The notes under the pieces: model-generated
Seen by the model: only the letters and a program-made list of their open reading frames with translations
What the model was told of the DNA's origin: nothing
Database searches by the model: none
Assembly: GCA_026168455.1 (NCBI GenBank)
Contig: CM047429.1
Span: 4,217,744-4,281,743 of the forward strand
Direction of reading: 5' to 3'
Length of the DNA stretch: 64,000 nucleotides
From: Theocolax elegans
Taxonomy: Eukaryota; Arthropoda; Insecta; Hymenoptera; Cerocephalidae
Made by a program: the position numbers and the translations under genes
Shown here: positions 21,676 through 33,419 of the stretch, piece by piece
Layout of the letters: each line of letters opens with the position of its first letter
How positions within the stretch are numbered: the first letter of the stretch is position 1

Positions 21676-22978
21676 AGTTAAATGTGACATTTTTATGTTC
21701 ATTTTTTAAATGAAAAACATTACATTTTTTAAATAATTAGTAAACCAATTAGGTTTATCAAGGCAGAAATTGCATTTTTATAGATACACCAAATTCGCTG
21801 TGTAAAGTTGAAGTTTATATGCATATAAATTTAAATTTTCTTGGATTAAAGCCCTTCGACAACTTTTATCCTGCAAGGAGTTTCTTGTATTTGCACCTGT
21901 TTTAAGCCTATTTTTGATAATATTTTAATATTTTACTTAATGAATGTGTTAAAAATCATCAAAAAAGAATATTTTTTATAATATATTTTATAAACATGAC
22001 ATTTCACATAATATTTTATAAAAATTACAAAAATATTTTTATAACCGTACTCTACCCTTAACAGCAACAATGATAATTTGCGCATTGCGAAGAGGATTAT
22101 GGTATAATTAATGTGGTGACTGAGATTTCGTTTTTGTAAAAAAAAATTGAGAAATAAACAAAATATGATAGTTAACTACCAAAGTTTTCAAATTAATCAA
22201 AATTTCTTTAAAATTACATGTAACTACTATTGTACAGACCGTTGAAAAGAGTGTGAGAACTCGATATATTTTGTGTCGACTTTCCAATATTTTGGTTTTT
22301 TAAAAGAGGTTATAGATTAAAAAAAACATCAAAGACAGAACTGAAAATAAAGTTCAACTGAAAACTTGATCATCTAACGACTATCAATTATTTCGTGACA
22401 TTCAAAGAATCCGTCAAATGTCAATCATTCGTGAGATTTCCACTCCATTTTCATCATTATTGCAGGGATCCTTTATAGTATATCTCGAATCTTGATCTCG
22501 CGTAGACGAGTTGAAAAGATGTGAGAACTCCATATGTTTTGTGTCGACTTTCCAATGTTTTCGTTTTATTTGATAATTTTAAATAACTATTTATACATTA
22601 TTGGATGAGAGTTAGGCTCTTGGATAGTGTATTTGATGAAAACCTGATGTCGTTTCTGCAGACCAAGACATGTTGTACTGAAGTCATTTAGATTTTTCGT
22701 GTATAGTTGTAACACACGCTCCGTAAAATATATTTATCCTTCCAGCGTTAGCCAACATATAAATATTGTATTCGACTCTTACGGCGAGGATGTGCTGGTA
22801 AGGTATACATTTCAAGAATCATATATTTTTTCAATGCATGATCCATTTAATAGTAACATAATAAGGGCTCTGTAACAGTGTAAGTTAAGGAAAGAAAAGT
22901 ATACTGTTAAATTTTGACGCTAATAATGATAGAATTAAATACAGAAAGAAAATAAATATGACAAAGAGTAAAAAATAA

Positions 22979-22980
<2 letters not shown>
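21676..22980. other. AT-rich stretch with a short direct repeat, no gene
   Basis: No coding signal was recognised. Two copies of a ~45-base sequence, GTGAGAACTCGATATATTTT...TGTCGACTTTCCAATATTTT at about 22252 and its variant at about 22523, lie 271 bases apart in direct orientation. A further weakly related piece occurs near 25250. Confidence 0.6.

Positions 22981-23026
<46 letters not shown>
22981..23026. repeat. (TA)n microsatellite at MITE border
   Basis: About 20 TA units run directly into the left terminus of the foldback at 23027. A shorter TA run lies at its right border (24694-24712). Confidence 0.95.
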
Positions 23027-23027
<1 letters not shown>

Positions 23028-24687
23028 GGTGGTTCTCTGTGACATCGAAGATGAAAAAAATAAATATTGCTATAACTGTGGGAATATGTTTTAGAGGTAT
23101 CCAGTAGTTCTCCTGAATTTTTTCAGATTTTTCTGGGCCATTATTTTAAGTTACAGAGAGTCAAAGTTGACATTTTAGCACTTTTTTGCATTATATGCCC
23201 ATTTTCATGAATTTTTAGCTCCCATGGGATGCATTTTTCACTAAAAACATAAGTATGACTTTTTTTGTAAAATTTTCCGAACTTTTCATTCAAAATACTT
23301 TTAAAGACATAAATGTATGCTGTCACACCCTTGTAAGCCTAAATGGTTTAAATAACCTTAAATAGTGAAAATCAGCAATTCTGCTCCGGACTCTGGTAAC
23401 CTAATACTGTTTAAAAGAAGTCTTTTTATAGTCAGAAACTGCCTAAAAATTTCCAGAGTGGGTCTAAATCATTAAGATCGCTTATGGTCAAAATATCCGG
23501 GAAAAGTGCCCGAAATATTAATAGAAATGTATATTTGTTGCCTTATAACGATGAATCTAGTAGCATGATCATTGCAAAAAAATTTATGCACTTACCTTGG
23601 AATGGTAGAAAAGTATCTCCACTTGTTTCAGTATCCATCTAATCCCCTGTAAGCTGCTAAAAATACAAATATTATTATAAAATTATAAAAAATTATTTTT
23701 TAAACATTTATAATGCTGGATTTTTAGTTTTACATCCCTTACAAGAATTATAATACTAATCTGAAGGATTACTATAAAAGTATCAACATTATTATTATTA
23801 TTATTCATCAATACATTCTTTAGATTTCACAAACTTGTCACTGTCACGTTATCATATTATTCATGAGAATTATATATCCGATTTATTTATATATCTTTTG
23901 TATTAAATACGTATATTCAGTTATTGTAAAAATGATGTTTATATATTAAATAGTAATCCTTCAGATTAGTATTATAATTCTTGTAAGGGATGTAAAACTA
24001 AAAATTCAGCATTATAAATGTTTAAAAATTAATTTTTTACATTTGTATAATAATATTTGTATTTTTAGCAGCTTACAGGGGATTAGTTGGATACTGAAAC
24101 AAGTGGAGATACTTTTCTACCACTCCAAGGTAAGTGCACAAATTTTTTTGCAATGATCATGCTAATAGATTCATCGTTATAAGCAACAAATATACATTTC
24201 TATTAATATTTCAGGCACTTTTCCCGGATATTTTGACCATAAGTGATCTTAATGATTTAGACCCACTCTCGAAATTTTTAGGCAGTTTCTGACTATAAAA
24301 AGACATCTTTTAGACAGTATTAGGTTACCAGAGTCCGGAGCAGAATTGCTGATTTTCACTATTTAAGATTTAAATGGCTTACAAGAGTGTGACAGCATAC
24401 ATTTATGTCTTTAAAAGTATTTTGAATGAAAAGTTCGGAAAATTTTACAAAAAAAGTCATACTTATGTTTTTAGTGAAAAATGCATCCCCTGGGAGCTAA
24501 AAATTCATGAAAATGGGCATATAATGCAAAAAAGTGCTAAAATGTCAACTTTGACTCTGTAACTGAAAATAATGGCCCAGAAAAAATCTGAAAAAATTCA
24601 GGAGAACTACTGGATACCTCTAAAACATATTCCCACAGTTACAGCAATATTTATTTTTTTCATCTTCGATGTCACAGAGAACCACCC
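23027..24687. mobile_element. 1.66-kb foldback element in a TA tract
   Basis: The termini GGGTGGTTCTCTGTGACATC (23027) and GATGTCACAGAGAACCACCC (to 24687) are exact complements. The arms, each about 800 bases, remain paired almost to the centre near 23860, with small indels. The flanking sequence is TA-repeat on both sides, consistent with a TA target. Each arm carries the same ~60-codon open frame, pointing outward (23141-23326 minus; 24374-24562 plus), with SILNEKFGKFYKKSHTYVFS. No known domain is seen in it. Confidence 0.92.
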
Positions 24688-24712
24688 ATACATATATATA
24701 TATATATATATT

Positions 24713-25674
24713 GTGTCTGTGTAAAAATAATCATTATAGGTTATTATAAAGAAGGTGTGTGTGCGTGTGTTCAGAAAGAAAGTGAAATATGTCCATATAT
24801 TTAATATATTTAAAATGCACACACATAAAATAATTTCCATTTGGGGGGGTATCGTAATTTTAAATAAATTGATGTAATATAATGTGTTTACAGAAAACAT
24901 AAAATATAAGCATGTTATATACTCTCATAAATTATATTTTTCTTTAATGGCGGTGGTAACATTTTTTATAAAGTGGTATAAAATACTGTCGTTGTGTTAT
25001 ATATGGTTTTAATTTGTATGTGAATGTAGTATTATTTCAAAGTGATGGTTTTTATAATGCATATTTAAAAATTTTGGTATGTAATAGAATCTGTATAGTA
25101 ATTGTTATTATAAAATTGAGTGTTATGAGAATCATTTTTTACGCACGTTGGGTGAGTGATTGTATCTAAATGGCGGCTCTGTCGAAATATTTTATACATG
25201 ATATATGCAAATATAATTCTAATTGTAAAATTTTAACAAATTTAAGTTTTTAAATAATAATTTTAAATACCTGTTTATACGTTATTATAAGAATTAAACT
25301 TTCGGTCGTTGTATTTTGGGAAACTCTGATTCTTTTTTGAAGTCTGTAAGTTTTGTCGAACGGCAGGCTATTATCAATTATTTTGCATATTTATTTTAAT
25401 GATTCAGTAGTAGTAATATTTCAATGGAGTTTTCTTATATTTCATTTTTTTTATTTATTATAACTAATGTAATGATTTGTCATTTACAATATGATATGTT
25501 GCAGCCGATTTTCAATTGCATTTTAATGATTTTCAGCGCAAACAATTATTAATTATTTTGCATATTCACTTTAATCATTCAATAGTTGTAATATTTTAAT
25601 GTTTTTTTTCATACTTCCATTTTTATTTATTTATAAAATTTATATAAAATGTGTATAAATTTTCGTCTACACAT
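24713..25674. other. AT-rich, probable Helitron 3' flank; no gene
   Basis: No coding is seen. Two related ~60-base blocks containing AATTATTTTGCATATT (about 25375 and 25552) are in direct orientation. The 3' terminus of the adjacent minus-strand Helitron should lie here or just beyond, but I could not identify its hairpin and CTRR end. Confidence 0.4.
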
Positions 25675-27198
25675 TTACAATACTTTTTTAAACAATATAT
25701 TGTTAGTGTAAATTTTGATTTTATTTTTTAATGTATCATTTTCTATTTTTGCATTATTTAACAGTAATATTTTTAAATTTTTTCTACTTTTAGCTCTTGA
25801 AAGAGCTACATATAATTGACCATGGCTAAAAATTGGAGATGGTAAATAGATACCAACTTGATTGTATGACTGTCCTTGTGATTTGTTAATAGTCATTGCA
25901 AAACCTAATCGAATGGGAAATTGTTTTCTGCGCATGTTGAATGGTATATCTTCTTTAGATGGTGACAAAGTGATTCTTGGTATTAAAACTAATTTTCCAA
26001 TTTTTTTTCCGCTTATAATTTCTGCTCTAATTAAATGTTTCATAAGTTTTATTACTAATAATCTTGTTCCATTACAAAGACCTTCATTCACATTTAAATT
26101 TCTTAGAAGAATTACTATTGCACCTACTTTTAATTGTAATTTATGTAGAGGAAGTCCATTAGGTGTAAGGGAATTAAGAAATTCTGTAGGTAACATGACA
26201 TCTAAGTTTTCTCCATTATCATCTTCTGCTGTATCTACACTTAAGTATTCAATAATTTGCCCTTTCATTATAGCCAAAATTTTATTATTTATTTCAATTA
26301 CGTCGTTGTTGGTGAAGGCTAATATAACTTTATCATTTATTTTTATTTCGTTTTCAAAAATTTCTGCAATGATATCATTTTCTTTTGTTATTAAATCAAG
26401 AGGGATTTCAAGCAGTTCATCTTCTTCTTCATACATATTTAAACGTTTACCTTCACCTACATTTAATAACCATTGTCTAAAATAATTGTCATTATCTGTC
26501 ACTCGAAGATTTTCATTTAGTGTCATACGTATAAAATTCGGCCATAAGTAACTGTTTTTAAGTGAATTTTCAATAACTTCAGTACGACTACCATGTCGTA
26601 TAACTGGTAATGTTTGCCTAAAATCGCCTGAAAAAACCAACATTTTACCACCAAATATTTTTTTATTATTACATATATCTTGAAATAGGCGATTGACTGC
26701 TTCAAAAGCATATTTCGATGTCATAGATATTTCATCCCATATTATAATTTGAACTTCTTTTAAATTTTTACCATCTATTGAATTAGATTTAATATTACAT
26801 ATAGTACATTCTGTGATATTAAGTGGTAGTTTAAATGTTGTGTGTAAAAGTTTAAATGCTGTTTTCCCGTTATGTAATAAATTTGCTGCAATCCCTGTCC
26901 AAGCAACACATAAAAATGAAATGTTTGAGAATTTAAGATAGTCTATTAGAACATTAAGTAAACAGCTTTTCCCACTTCCTCCTGGTCCATCAATAAAAAA
27001 GCTTTTTTTGTCTTCAATTTTTAAATGTTGCACGATAGTATCGAAAATGTCTTTGTTATGATTTTTTAAAGAATTTACTATGACGTTTATTTCAGTAAAT
27101 GTGCAACTTTTGTTATGTGTTGTTGATTTATCAGCATAATCTTCTATAAATGTAGATATAACGGGTAAATTAAAATTATTTAAAGAATATCCATTCAA
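25675..27198 (-). pseudogene. Helitron PIF1-like helicase domain
   Basis: An uninterrupted 507-codon frame encodes the superfamily 1B helicase half of a Helitron RepHel protein. It has Walker A GPGGSGKS (residues 71-78), Walker B IIWDEISM (about 152-159), motif III SGDFRQTLP (about 190-198) and the C-terminal INKSQGQS...LYVALSRA motifs. It would unwind DNA during rolling-circle-like transposition. It is the best-preserved part of the element. The upstream Rep half on the same strand is broken, so this is read as the 3' half of a dead RepHel gene, although the helicase frame itself is intact. The methionine at 27198 is unlikely to be the true start, because RepHel is normally one polypeptide. 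Confidence 0.88.
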
Positions 27199-27276
27199 TT
27201 GTAGGTTCTTATCAATATTTAATGCTAGGTTTTCATCAGCATTTTGTTCATATTTTGGGTGGTAAAAAAAGTGTTT

Positions 27277-29116
27277 CTATTTTTCGTACAAATCTCTTGC
27301 ATTAATAGGATTGTGAAAAATACAAATATATGCAAATAATTCACAAAGAGCAGTAGGAAAGTGTAATTGTGTTGCTTCTTCCAAACATCTGTCCCATTCT
27401 TTATCTTCATTAACCAAATGTCTAGCTATAGAAGCTTCATAAAATGTAGAATAAATTATATCATCAACAGTACGTAAATCCTGAAATGATGATACTCCTT
27501 TGACATATAAAAGTAATAATCTTATAAAATATCGTTTTCGATTCTTTGGATTCACTAAATACTTTCTGCTTAATACAGGTTTTTTTGTTTTTTTTCTTTT
27601 ATTCCATGTTTTTGAATTATTATCAAATACATAATTTAATTTCGGAATATAAATAATTTCGTGCATCAGAATCGATTTGATTTAATTTTAAGTATGCTGT
27701 TAATGTCGTTTCTACATTTTTTTTTAAATTTCTGTTTCTTTTCCTTCTTTAAAATACACTTCTTGTTCATCTTCATTGTGAATAGCTAATCTTATTATGG
27801 TATGTGAAAGTTCGTGTAGAGGGTATTCTAATAGTATTATATTCATTGCTTTCAATATCTTCATCATGAGTTAAATTAGAACTGTCTTTTGATCTGATAC
27901 CTGTGTCACGTATTTCTATGTTCGCACAGTCATGTTCTTTATAACACTATTTAAATAAGTATTTTATACATTGGACTGTTGAGCATACTTCGACATTAAT
28001 GTGACAATTAAATTTTAACAATAAATAAGGATTATACGAAACAACAAACCGATTATCAGCTATTCTATTGTTGTATTTACCTTTATAATTGATTTTTTTG
28101 ATATCATTTCTTCTTACATATAATGGATATCCTGATGAATTAAAAGTTGTTTTGTTATTAAATTTTTTTGGAAAATTTTTCGTACATTTTTTTGTGTCTT
28201 TACTCATGCAAGGTGAACTCATGTTTTGCTCTCCACAGGGTCCATGAATCATAAACTGTTTTACAATATTATACAACTGTGGATAGATATCTTCGTTTGG
28301 AATTTCTGCGTTTATGAGTTCATCTACTTTTTCGGGAGTATTAATTTTATAATTTTTATCTAAAAATTATAGCATATGCATGTGAGGAAGTCCACGTTTT
28401 TGAAATTCGATAACATAAGTGTAGGCGATACAATTTCCTAAAACACCTTGCTTAATTACCAATTCTTTAAATTCTTTTATTTTTTGATGAAATACCTTAA
28501 ATACTAAATCTGGTCTATCAATTACAGTTTCATATTTTTTTAAATCTTCAGTTATTTCTTTTCAGTTTGGATTACATGTCATTGTTATAAATAAGTCAGG
28601 TTTTCCGTAACGATTTACTATACTCATTGAGTCAATGTAATTTTGTTTTAGGAATCTTGAACTTCCAACAAAATTTGATGGCAAAATAAACATTTTTCCA
28701 ATTTTTATATTTTCAGATTCTTTTTTCTTGTGTAAATAATCCATTACGCCTTTATAATAATCGCTTCTTAAAATATCTTGGTTTTTCTTTACAAAATATA
28801 ATCTTGATTGTTCAACTTTTACAAATGCATCAATTGTAAACTGTTGAGAAACTTTTCCCATATTAAGGTATGGATTAAATCCATTTCTCATAGAAAGTCT
28901 GTAATTATAAAATTGCAAACATGAAATATTGTTTTTCTTATATTTGCATTTCATATTAGGCATCCATCCATATCCTCCATTTGGATAAATAAGTGGGTAT
29001 GTCATTGGATCAGTGTGTTTACTTATTAAAGGAATACTAATTGGATTGTCATATTTTGAATATATAACTATATCCCGCTCTGAAGTAGGCAGTCCATTTT
29101 TTCCTACAAATACCAT
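27277..29116 (-). pseudogene. Helitron Rep (HUH) domain, broken
   Basis: Minus-strand pieces in order run as follows. 29116-28562 carries ISIPLISKHTDPMTYPLIYP and a domain ending DLFITMTCNPN, where the next Trp codon is TGA at 28562-28564. The HUH signature RGLPHMHML lies at about 28373-28393, with its two His codons at 28376-28384 and a TAA two codons after the signature (28367-28369). Then comes 28276-27947, with the Rep C-terminal region leading to CIKYLFK followed by TAG at 27947-27949. In Helitron Reps this site is the second Tyr of the YxxxY nuclease pair. The frame then runs CYKEHDCANIEI. The linker 27666-27277 leads to the helicase. The nicking nuclease is therefore inactive. Confidence 0.88.
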
Positions 29117-29171
29117 TGCAATTTCATTACAAGTAGCTTCATTATATATATATTTTTATCTAATTTTTCTT

Positions 29172-29902
29172 CTAATATTCTAATTTTTCTTTTTCTACCT
29201 CATACATCATTTTATAAGCTTTAGCACAAGGATTAACATTTCTAATTAAGCTATCTAATTTACTTGACAATTCTAATTTTGTATCTAAATTATTTTTAAA
29301 ACTTTTTCTTTCAGCTGCAGCTAATTCATTATCTAGAACATACAATTGCCCATATTTTCGAGCTTCATTTTCATTTGGATGTAAAGCAAAAACATTGTGA
29401 TATATTTGACCACATATTCTAAGAATTTGTGGTCCACTACCAGATAACTTATCAAAATTAGCTCCAAAGCTTGCAAAAGCTAACGCATTATTATATAGCC
29501 GAATATTTTTGCGAAAATTAATACTATCTTCCGATATTCCTGTAGCTAATTGCTTTAATTCAATTACAAACAACAATTAGAAAATTCTTTACCTAGTGTA
29601 TATTCAAAAACAAAATGTTTAGTATTACAATGTTTACAAGTTTCAGACATATAACCTAAATTGTTTTCAATAATTATTTTTTCATCAAAATCTACATTTG
29701 CTATTCGACCTATTATTTTGGATTTACTTACTAATTTTACATTTTGTTCATTTTTAATTAAAATACGTTTATTTAATTCTTTATAATTTATACCTTTTTT
29801 GGTATTAATTGGTTTATCATATACGTTAACAAATTTTCCTTCATCAATTTTTAATTTTTTAAGCAATATAATTGGTATTTCCATGTCTTTGTCATTTTTC
29901 AT
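29172..29902 (-). pseudogene. Helitron N-terminal zinc-finger region, frameshifted
   Basis: The minus strand encodes SETCKHCNTKHFVFE...FSNCC (about 29580-29660), a Cys/His pattern typical of the zinc-finger region at the Helitron N-terminus. In an overlapping, shifted frame it continues FRKNIRLYNNALAFASFGAN...SGPQILRICGQIYH.....HPNE...YGQLYVLD (about 29310-29520), a block conserved just before the Rep domain. The two frames overlap at 29564-29576, so a frameshift or small deletion separates them. Confidence 0.82.
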
Positions 29903-29938
29903 ACATATGCGTCTTTGTAAATTTTTTTGTAAATGGTT

Positions 29939-30290
29939 TTATACTAATTTATCGATATCATTTTTTCTACTTTCGTTTAATATTTTTCCATTTAATTTTT
30001 TCTTTTCATTTTTTTTACATTGATCAGTATTTTCATTATAATAAATATGTTGTTTTTGTAATGCTTCTTTTTCTCGTTCATTTTTTATTTCGTCACTATT
30101 TATTTTTTGTCTTTTCATCATGGTTTGCTGTTTTCTCTTTATTTTTTTTTCTTCTATTTTGCCGTCATTACTATTTTTACTTTTTACATAAGCTTCTTTT
30201 TTTCGTAATGCTTCTTTTTCTCGTTCATTTTTTATTTCGTCACCATTCATTGTTTGTCTTTTCATCATGGTTTGCTGTTTTCTTTTTTAT
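29939..30290 (-). pseudogene. Charged repetitive N-terminal extension of the Helitron protein
   Basis: A 109-codon minus-strand frame is rich in Lys and Glu and contains two copies of MKRQ..N.DEIKNEREKEAL.K about 140 bases apart. The underlying DNA is also duplicated (about 30060-30125 and 30200-30265). It lies immediately upstream of the Helitron zinc-finger region on the same strand. It is probably a nuclear-targeting or coiled N-terminal segment, judged only from composition and position. Confidence 0.55.
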
Positions 30291-30410
30291 TTTTATTCTT
30301 CTATTTTGCCGTCGTTGCTATTTTTATTATATTAGAAAGTAGCTTCAATGTAATGAATGAAATATAGTTAATATAAATTTAATATTTTATAAATACTAAT
30401 ATTATACATA

Positions 30411-30575
30411 CCCTAGTGGAAATACATTTTCGATGAAAATGCTCCAAAGTATGCTAAAAGTGGGCCAACTTGCGCCAAAAGTGGGCCGATGTTTACCAAC
30501 ATTGAAATATTTGGAACATTTTTCCAGTTTTGGCAAACTTTAGCCCACTTTTGGCCAATTTAGGAACATTTTGTA
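30411..30575. repeat. CCCTAGTGGAAAT repeat rich in GGGCC/TTTGGC words
   Basis: Starting CCCTAGTGGAAATACATTTTCG, about 150 bases contain AAAAGTGGGCC, CAGTTTTGGCAAACTTTAGC and CCACTTTTGGCC. The same sequence begins at 32856, with further degenerate copies to about 33330. More GGGCCAA words in direct series lie at about 30727-30793. Confidence 0.85.
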
Positions 30576-31705
30576 TTGATTATGGAATAAATTTTTCAAC
30601 CAGTAAAAAATTGTTTTTCACATGCAATTTCTTAAATTAAGGCGCACTTAATTGCGTTGATAATATTTAATATTGCAATAATAATATGTTGTAAATAATA
30701 TGTTGTAATAATCTTTTCTGTAAATGGGCCAACATTTAAACAAGCTGGGCCAACCTTTACACAAAGAGGGCCAAACTTTCCATCTAATGGGCCAATATTT
30801 GCACAAATTCTTTGCTAGTAGTTTGACACTCATAATTCCAATAAATGCAGCGCTGAATAAAAAAACAAAGGGCAGCAGCATTCCAATGAATGCAGCGCTG
30901 AATAAAAATAACAAACGGCAGCAGCATTCCAATTAATATTATATCAATAAAATATTATATTCCTAATGGCATTCCATACGATTAAAGTCACAAGGTATAT
31001 TATAAAATTATTTTATTTTCATTTTAAATTATTATTGTTTGAAATATAATAAGTCTTTTTGTATTTCAGTATCCTGATTAGTTTATTAAGACTATCGAAA
31101 TAATCAAAAATGCAGAAGTATTTCTTAATGATTAAGTTAAAAGGTAAAGTTTTGACTTTGTCAATTTATTTATAATTAATAATAAAAATGTTTTTGTTAC
31201 AGATATAACATATATAATATCAATAATATGTGACAATATGCATATTGGATATAAATCTTCTAAATGGCATTTTAAAAACAGTAATATTTATTTGAATATT
31301 TTATCTAATGTTTAATTAATTATACATTTAATATTTAATGATATAATTTAATTTTTCTGTTAAAGATGATTTCGATGAATACTTACTGAATTTATAAATT
31401 ATATAAACAATAAAAACGATATATTGAAAAAAATATATCTTATGAAATATACAAGTGAATAGAGTACAATTGTAACATAATAATTGTAATTTAATTTAAT
31501 AACATAATAATTGTAATTTGAAATTTTTGCAAAAATAAGTTTGTAAAATAAACAATAAAAATTAATTTGATTTATTGTATGTTCCAGTGTTGAAATTTTA
31601 TTAATTTTAATTACGTAATCAAATGTTATTTTAATTATTGTTATCAAGATAATTTTCTGGTAATAATATCGACATAGTAGTTGATATCTATTTGTTTTAA
31701 AAAAC
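30576..31705. other. AT-rich sequence upstream of the P-like gene; no confident exon
   Basis: No confident coding is visible. A 14-base phrase ATTCCAATGAATGC/GCAGCGCTGAATAAA is directly repeated at about 30835-30905. A THAP-type DNA-binding exon for the downstream transposase would be expected in this interval, but I could not identify one. Confidence 0.4.
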
Positions 31706-31952
31706 TATAAGGCCCAAAATTTATAAGGTCCAAAAATGTAAGGCCCAAAATTTATAAGGCCCAAAAACGTAAGGTCCAAATTTATAAGGCCCAAAAATGT
31801 AAGGCTCAAAATGTAAGGCCTAAAATTGTAAAGTCCAATTAAAATAAAACTTTACAATTCTGTTGCCAATAATGTAAGGCCCAAAACTTATAAGGCTCAA
31901 AAATGTAAGGTCCAAAAAATGTAAGGCCCAAAAGTGTAAAGTCCAATTAAAA
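31706..31952. repeat. 17-18-bp tandem repeat TGTAAGGCCCAAAA
   Basis: About a dozen degenerate copies of (T/A)(G/T)(T/A)AAGGCCCAAAA follow one another. A unique AAGTCCAATTAAAATAAAAC segment occurs in the middle and at the end, giving a higher-order duplication. A separate GAACCGGA triplet repeat follows at about 31990-32012. Confidence 0.9.
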
Positions 31953-32335
31953 TAAAACTTTGAAACTATAAAAATGCATTTTTAAAAAACCGGAGAACCG
32001 GAGAACCGGAGACCAAAAGTCGATCCACTTTAATATAATATAAGATGTTCTTTTGGAAGAGTTAGAAGAAAAAAATTACATTTTTACGGGGACGAGTGCT
32101 CAAAGATCGAATAAGAATGAATAAAAATTTTAAAATATTTAAATTATCACGATTTCCGGGCTTACTAAAAATACGATTAGACGTAAAAAACAATAAGTAG
32201 CTGTAAACAAAGTGTTCACACGTTAAAAATTTGTATTTATATTTAACATTACTTTATAACAAGTTTTTTTTGTTTCTCTATTATAAACTATGAACAAATA
32301 CACTTCAGAATTTGGTAAATAAAATGTTTTTTCAG

Positions 32336-32781
32336 ATCAGTGTGAAATTACTCAAACGCACTTTGAAAGAAGGAGCTCTTCCTTTTGAACATGGCTGTTT
32401 AGAACCATCAAAATGATGAAATTAAATCAATTTTTAGATGCACACTCTAATCCATCAACTTCAGCAGCAGTTTCAATACAATCAGCAACTGCTTTTGACA
32501 ATGAGATTGTGAATGAATCTACAGTGGACAATTTACTTCAAGTAATACATAATAATGCTATATATTTTACAATTTTATATATTTTTTCTAAATAAATATT
32601 TACGTGTTTTCGGTACGCGTGATAAAAACATTTATTATTATTTCTAGGATACAGTCTCATCGGATTTAAACAAATCTGATAAAATTATTGCATCGAAAAA
32701 AATGTTATTATTTTTTCATTCATTGATGCGATTTCAAGTCCATCTGCAAGTGTCAATGTAATTCCTATACCGAAAAAACAA
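32336..32781 (+). pseudogene. P-like transposase gene, probable 5' exons
   Basis: Two putative exons precede the main transposase body. Exon 32336-32541 follows TTTTTTCAG and ends before GTAATA. It begins with a frame encoding KRTLKEGALPF, which may be the C-terminal edge of a THAP domain (cf. ...LKPxAVP). It also contains, in another frame, QFLDAHSNPSTSAAVSIQSA. Exon 32648-32781 lies between TTTCTAG and GTAAGC and encodes SPSASVNVIPIPKKQ in one frame. Stops and frame changes occur in both. These are linker regions with little conservation, so assignment rests on position, splice signals and composition. Confidence 0.45.
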
Positions 32782-32855
32782 GTAAGCTTATAGTATATTT
32801 CGAACTATTTATAATTTATATTTATTTATTTATAAATAAGCTTATAGTATATTAG

Positions 32856-33330
32856 CCCTAGTGGAAATGAATTTTCGACAAAAGTGTTCCCCAATGTGCC
32901 AAAAGTGGGCCGAGTTGTGCCGAAACTGGGCTGATGTTTGCCAAAATTGTAATATTTGGAACATTTTCCCAGTTTTATTAACTTTAGCCCACTTTTGGCA
33001 AAAAAGTTATTTTTACCTGCAATTTCTAAAAGTGCGGCCCACTTTTTGCAAACATTTGCCTTTTCTTTGAACACTCAGATTCTCATTTTTACACCATTTT
33101 CCCAGTTTTGGCAAAGTTTGGCCCATTTTTGGCATATTTAGAACTACTTCGTAGCGATAAAGAAACAAATTTATCAAACAATGAAAACAAATTTTTTACC
33201 TGCAATTTGTAAAAGTGCGGCTCCCTTTTGGCACACTTCTGCCTTCGTTTTAAGCACCCAAATTCTTTTTTTTTTACAACATTTTCCCAGTTCTGGCAAA
33301 GTTTGGCCACTTTTGGCCAATTAAAAAAAT
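32856..33330. repeat. Degenerate array of the CCCTAGTGGAAAT/GGGCC repeat
   Basis: It starts CCCTAGTGGAAATGAATTTTCG and contains three degenerate copies of a ~150-base unit. Each has (C/A)CCAGTTNTGGCAAAGTTTGGCC and TACCTGCAATTTSTAAAAGTGCGGC (about 32965-33050, 33095-33215 and 33280-33400). It is homologous to 30411-30575. It lies in a presumed intron of the P-like gene. Confidence 0.85.
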
Positions 33331-33419
33331 TTCGTAACAATTATACAACAAAGCTTTCAATCAGTAAAAAAAATTTTTTACCGTCCATTTTTTCACCTGC
33401 AGTGTTTTGGGAATACTAT

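Larger units (their letters stand above)
25675..30350 (-). mobile_element. Decayed autonomous Helitron (coding core)
   Basis: The order zinc finger, HUH Rep, PIF1-like helicase on one strand defines a Helitron. It would have moved by rolling-circle-like replication. At least three stops and a frameshift lie in the Rep half, while the helicase half stays open. Terminal TC and CTRR ends were not found, so the limits given are those of recognisable coding sequence. Confidence 0.88.

Noticed and set aside
25862..26485. 207-codon plus-strand frame
   Set aside because: Exact antisense of the Helitron helicase; the minus strand has the Walker motifs.
30411..33330. CRISPR-like direct repeats
   Set aside because: Repeats are degenerate, of varying period and without unique equal-length spacers; the context is eukaryotic.
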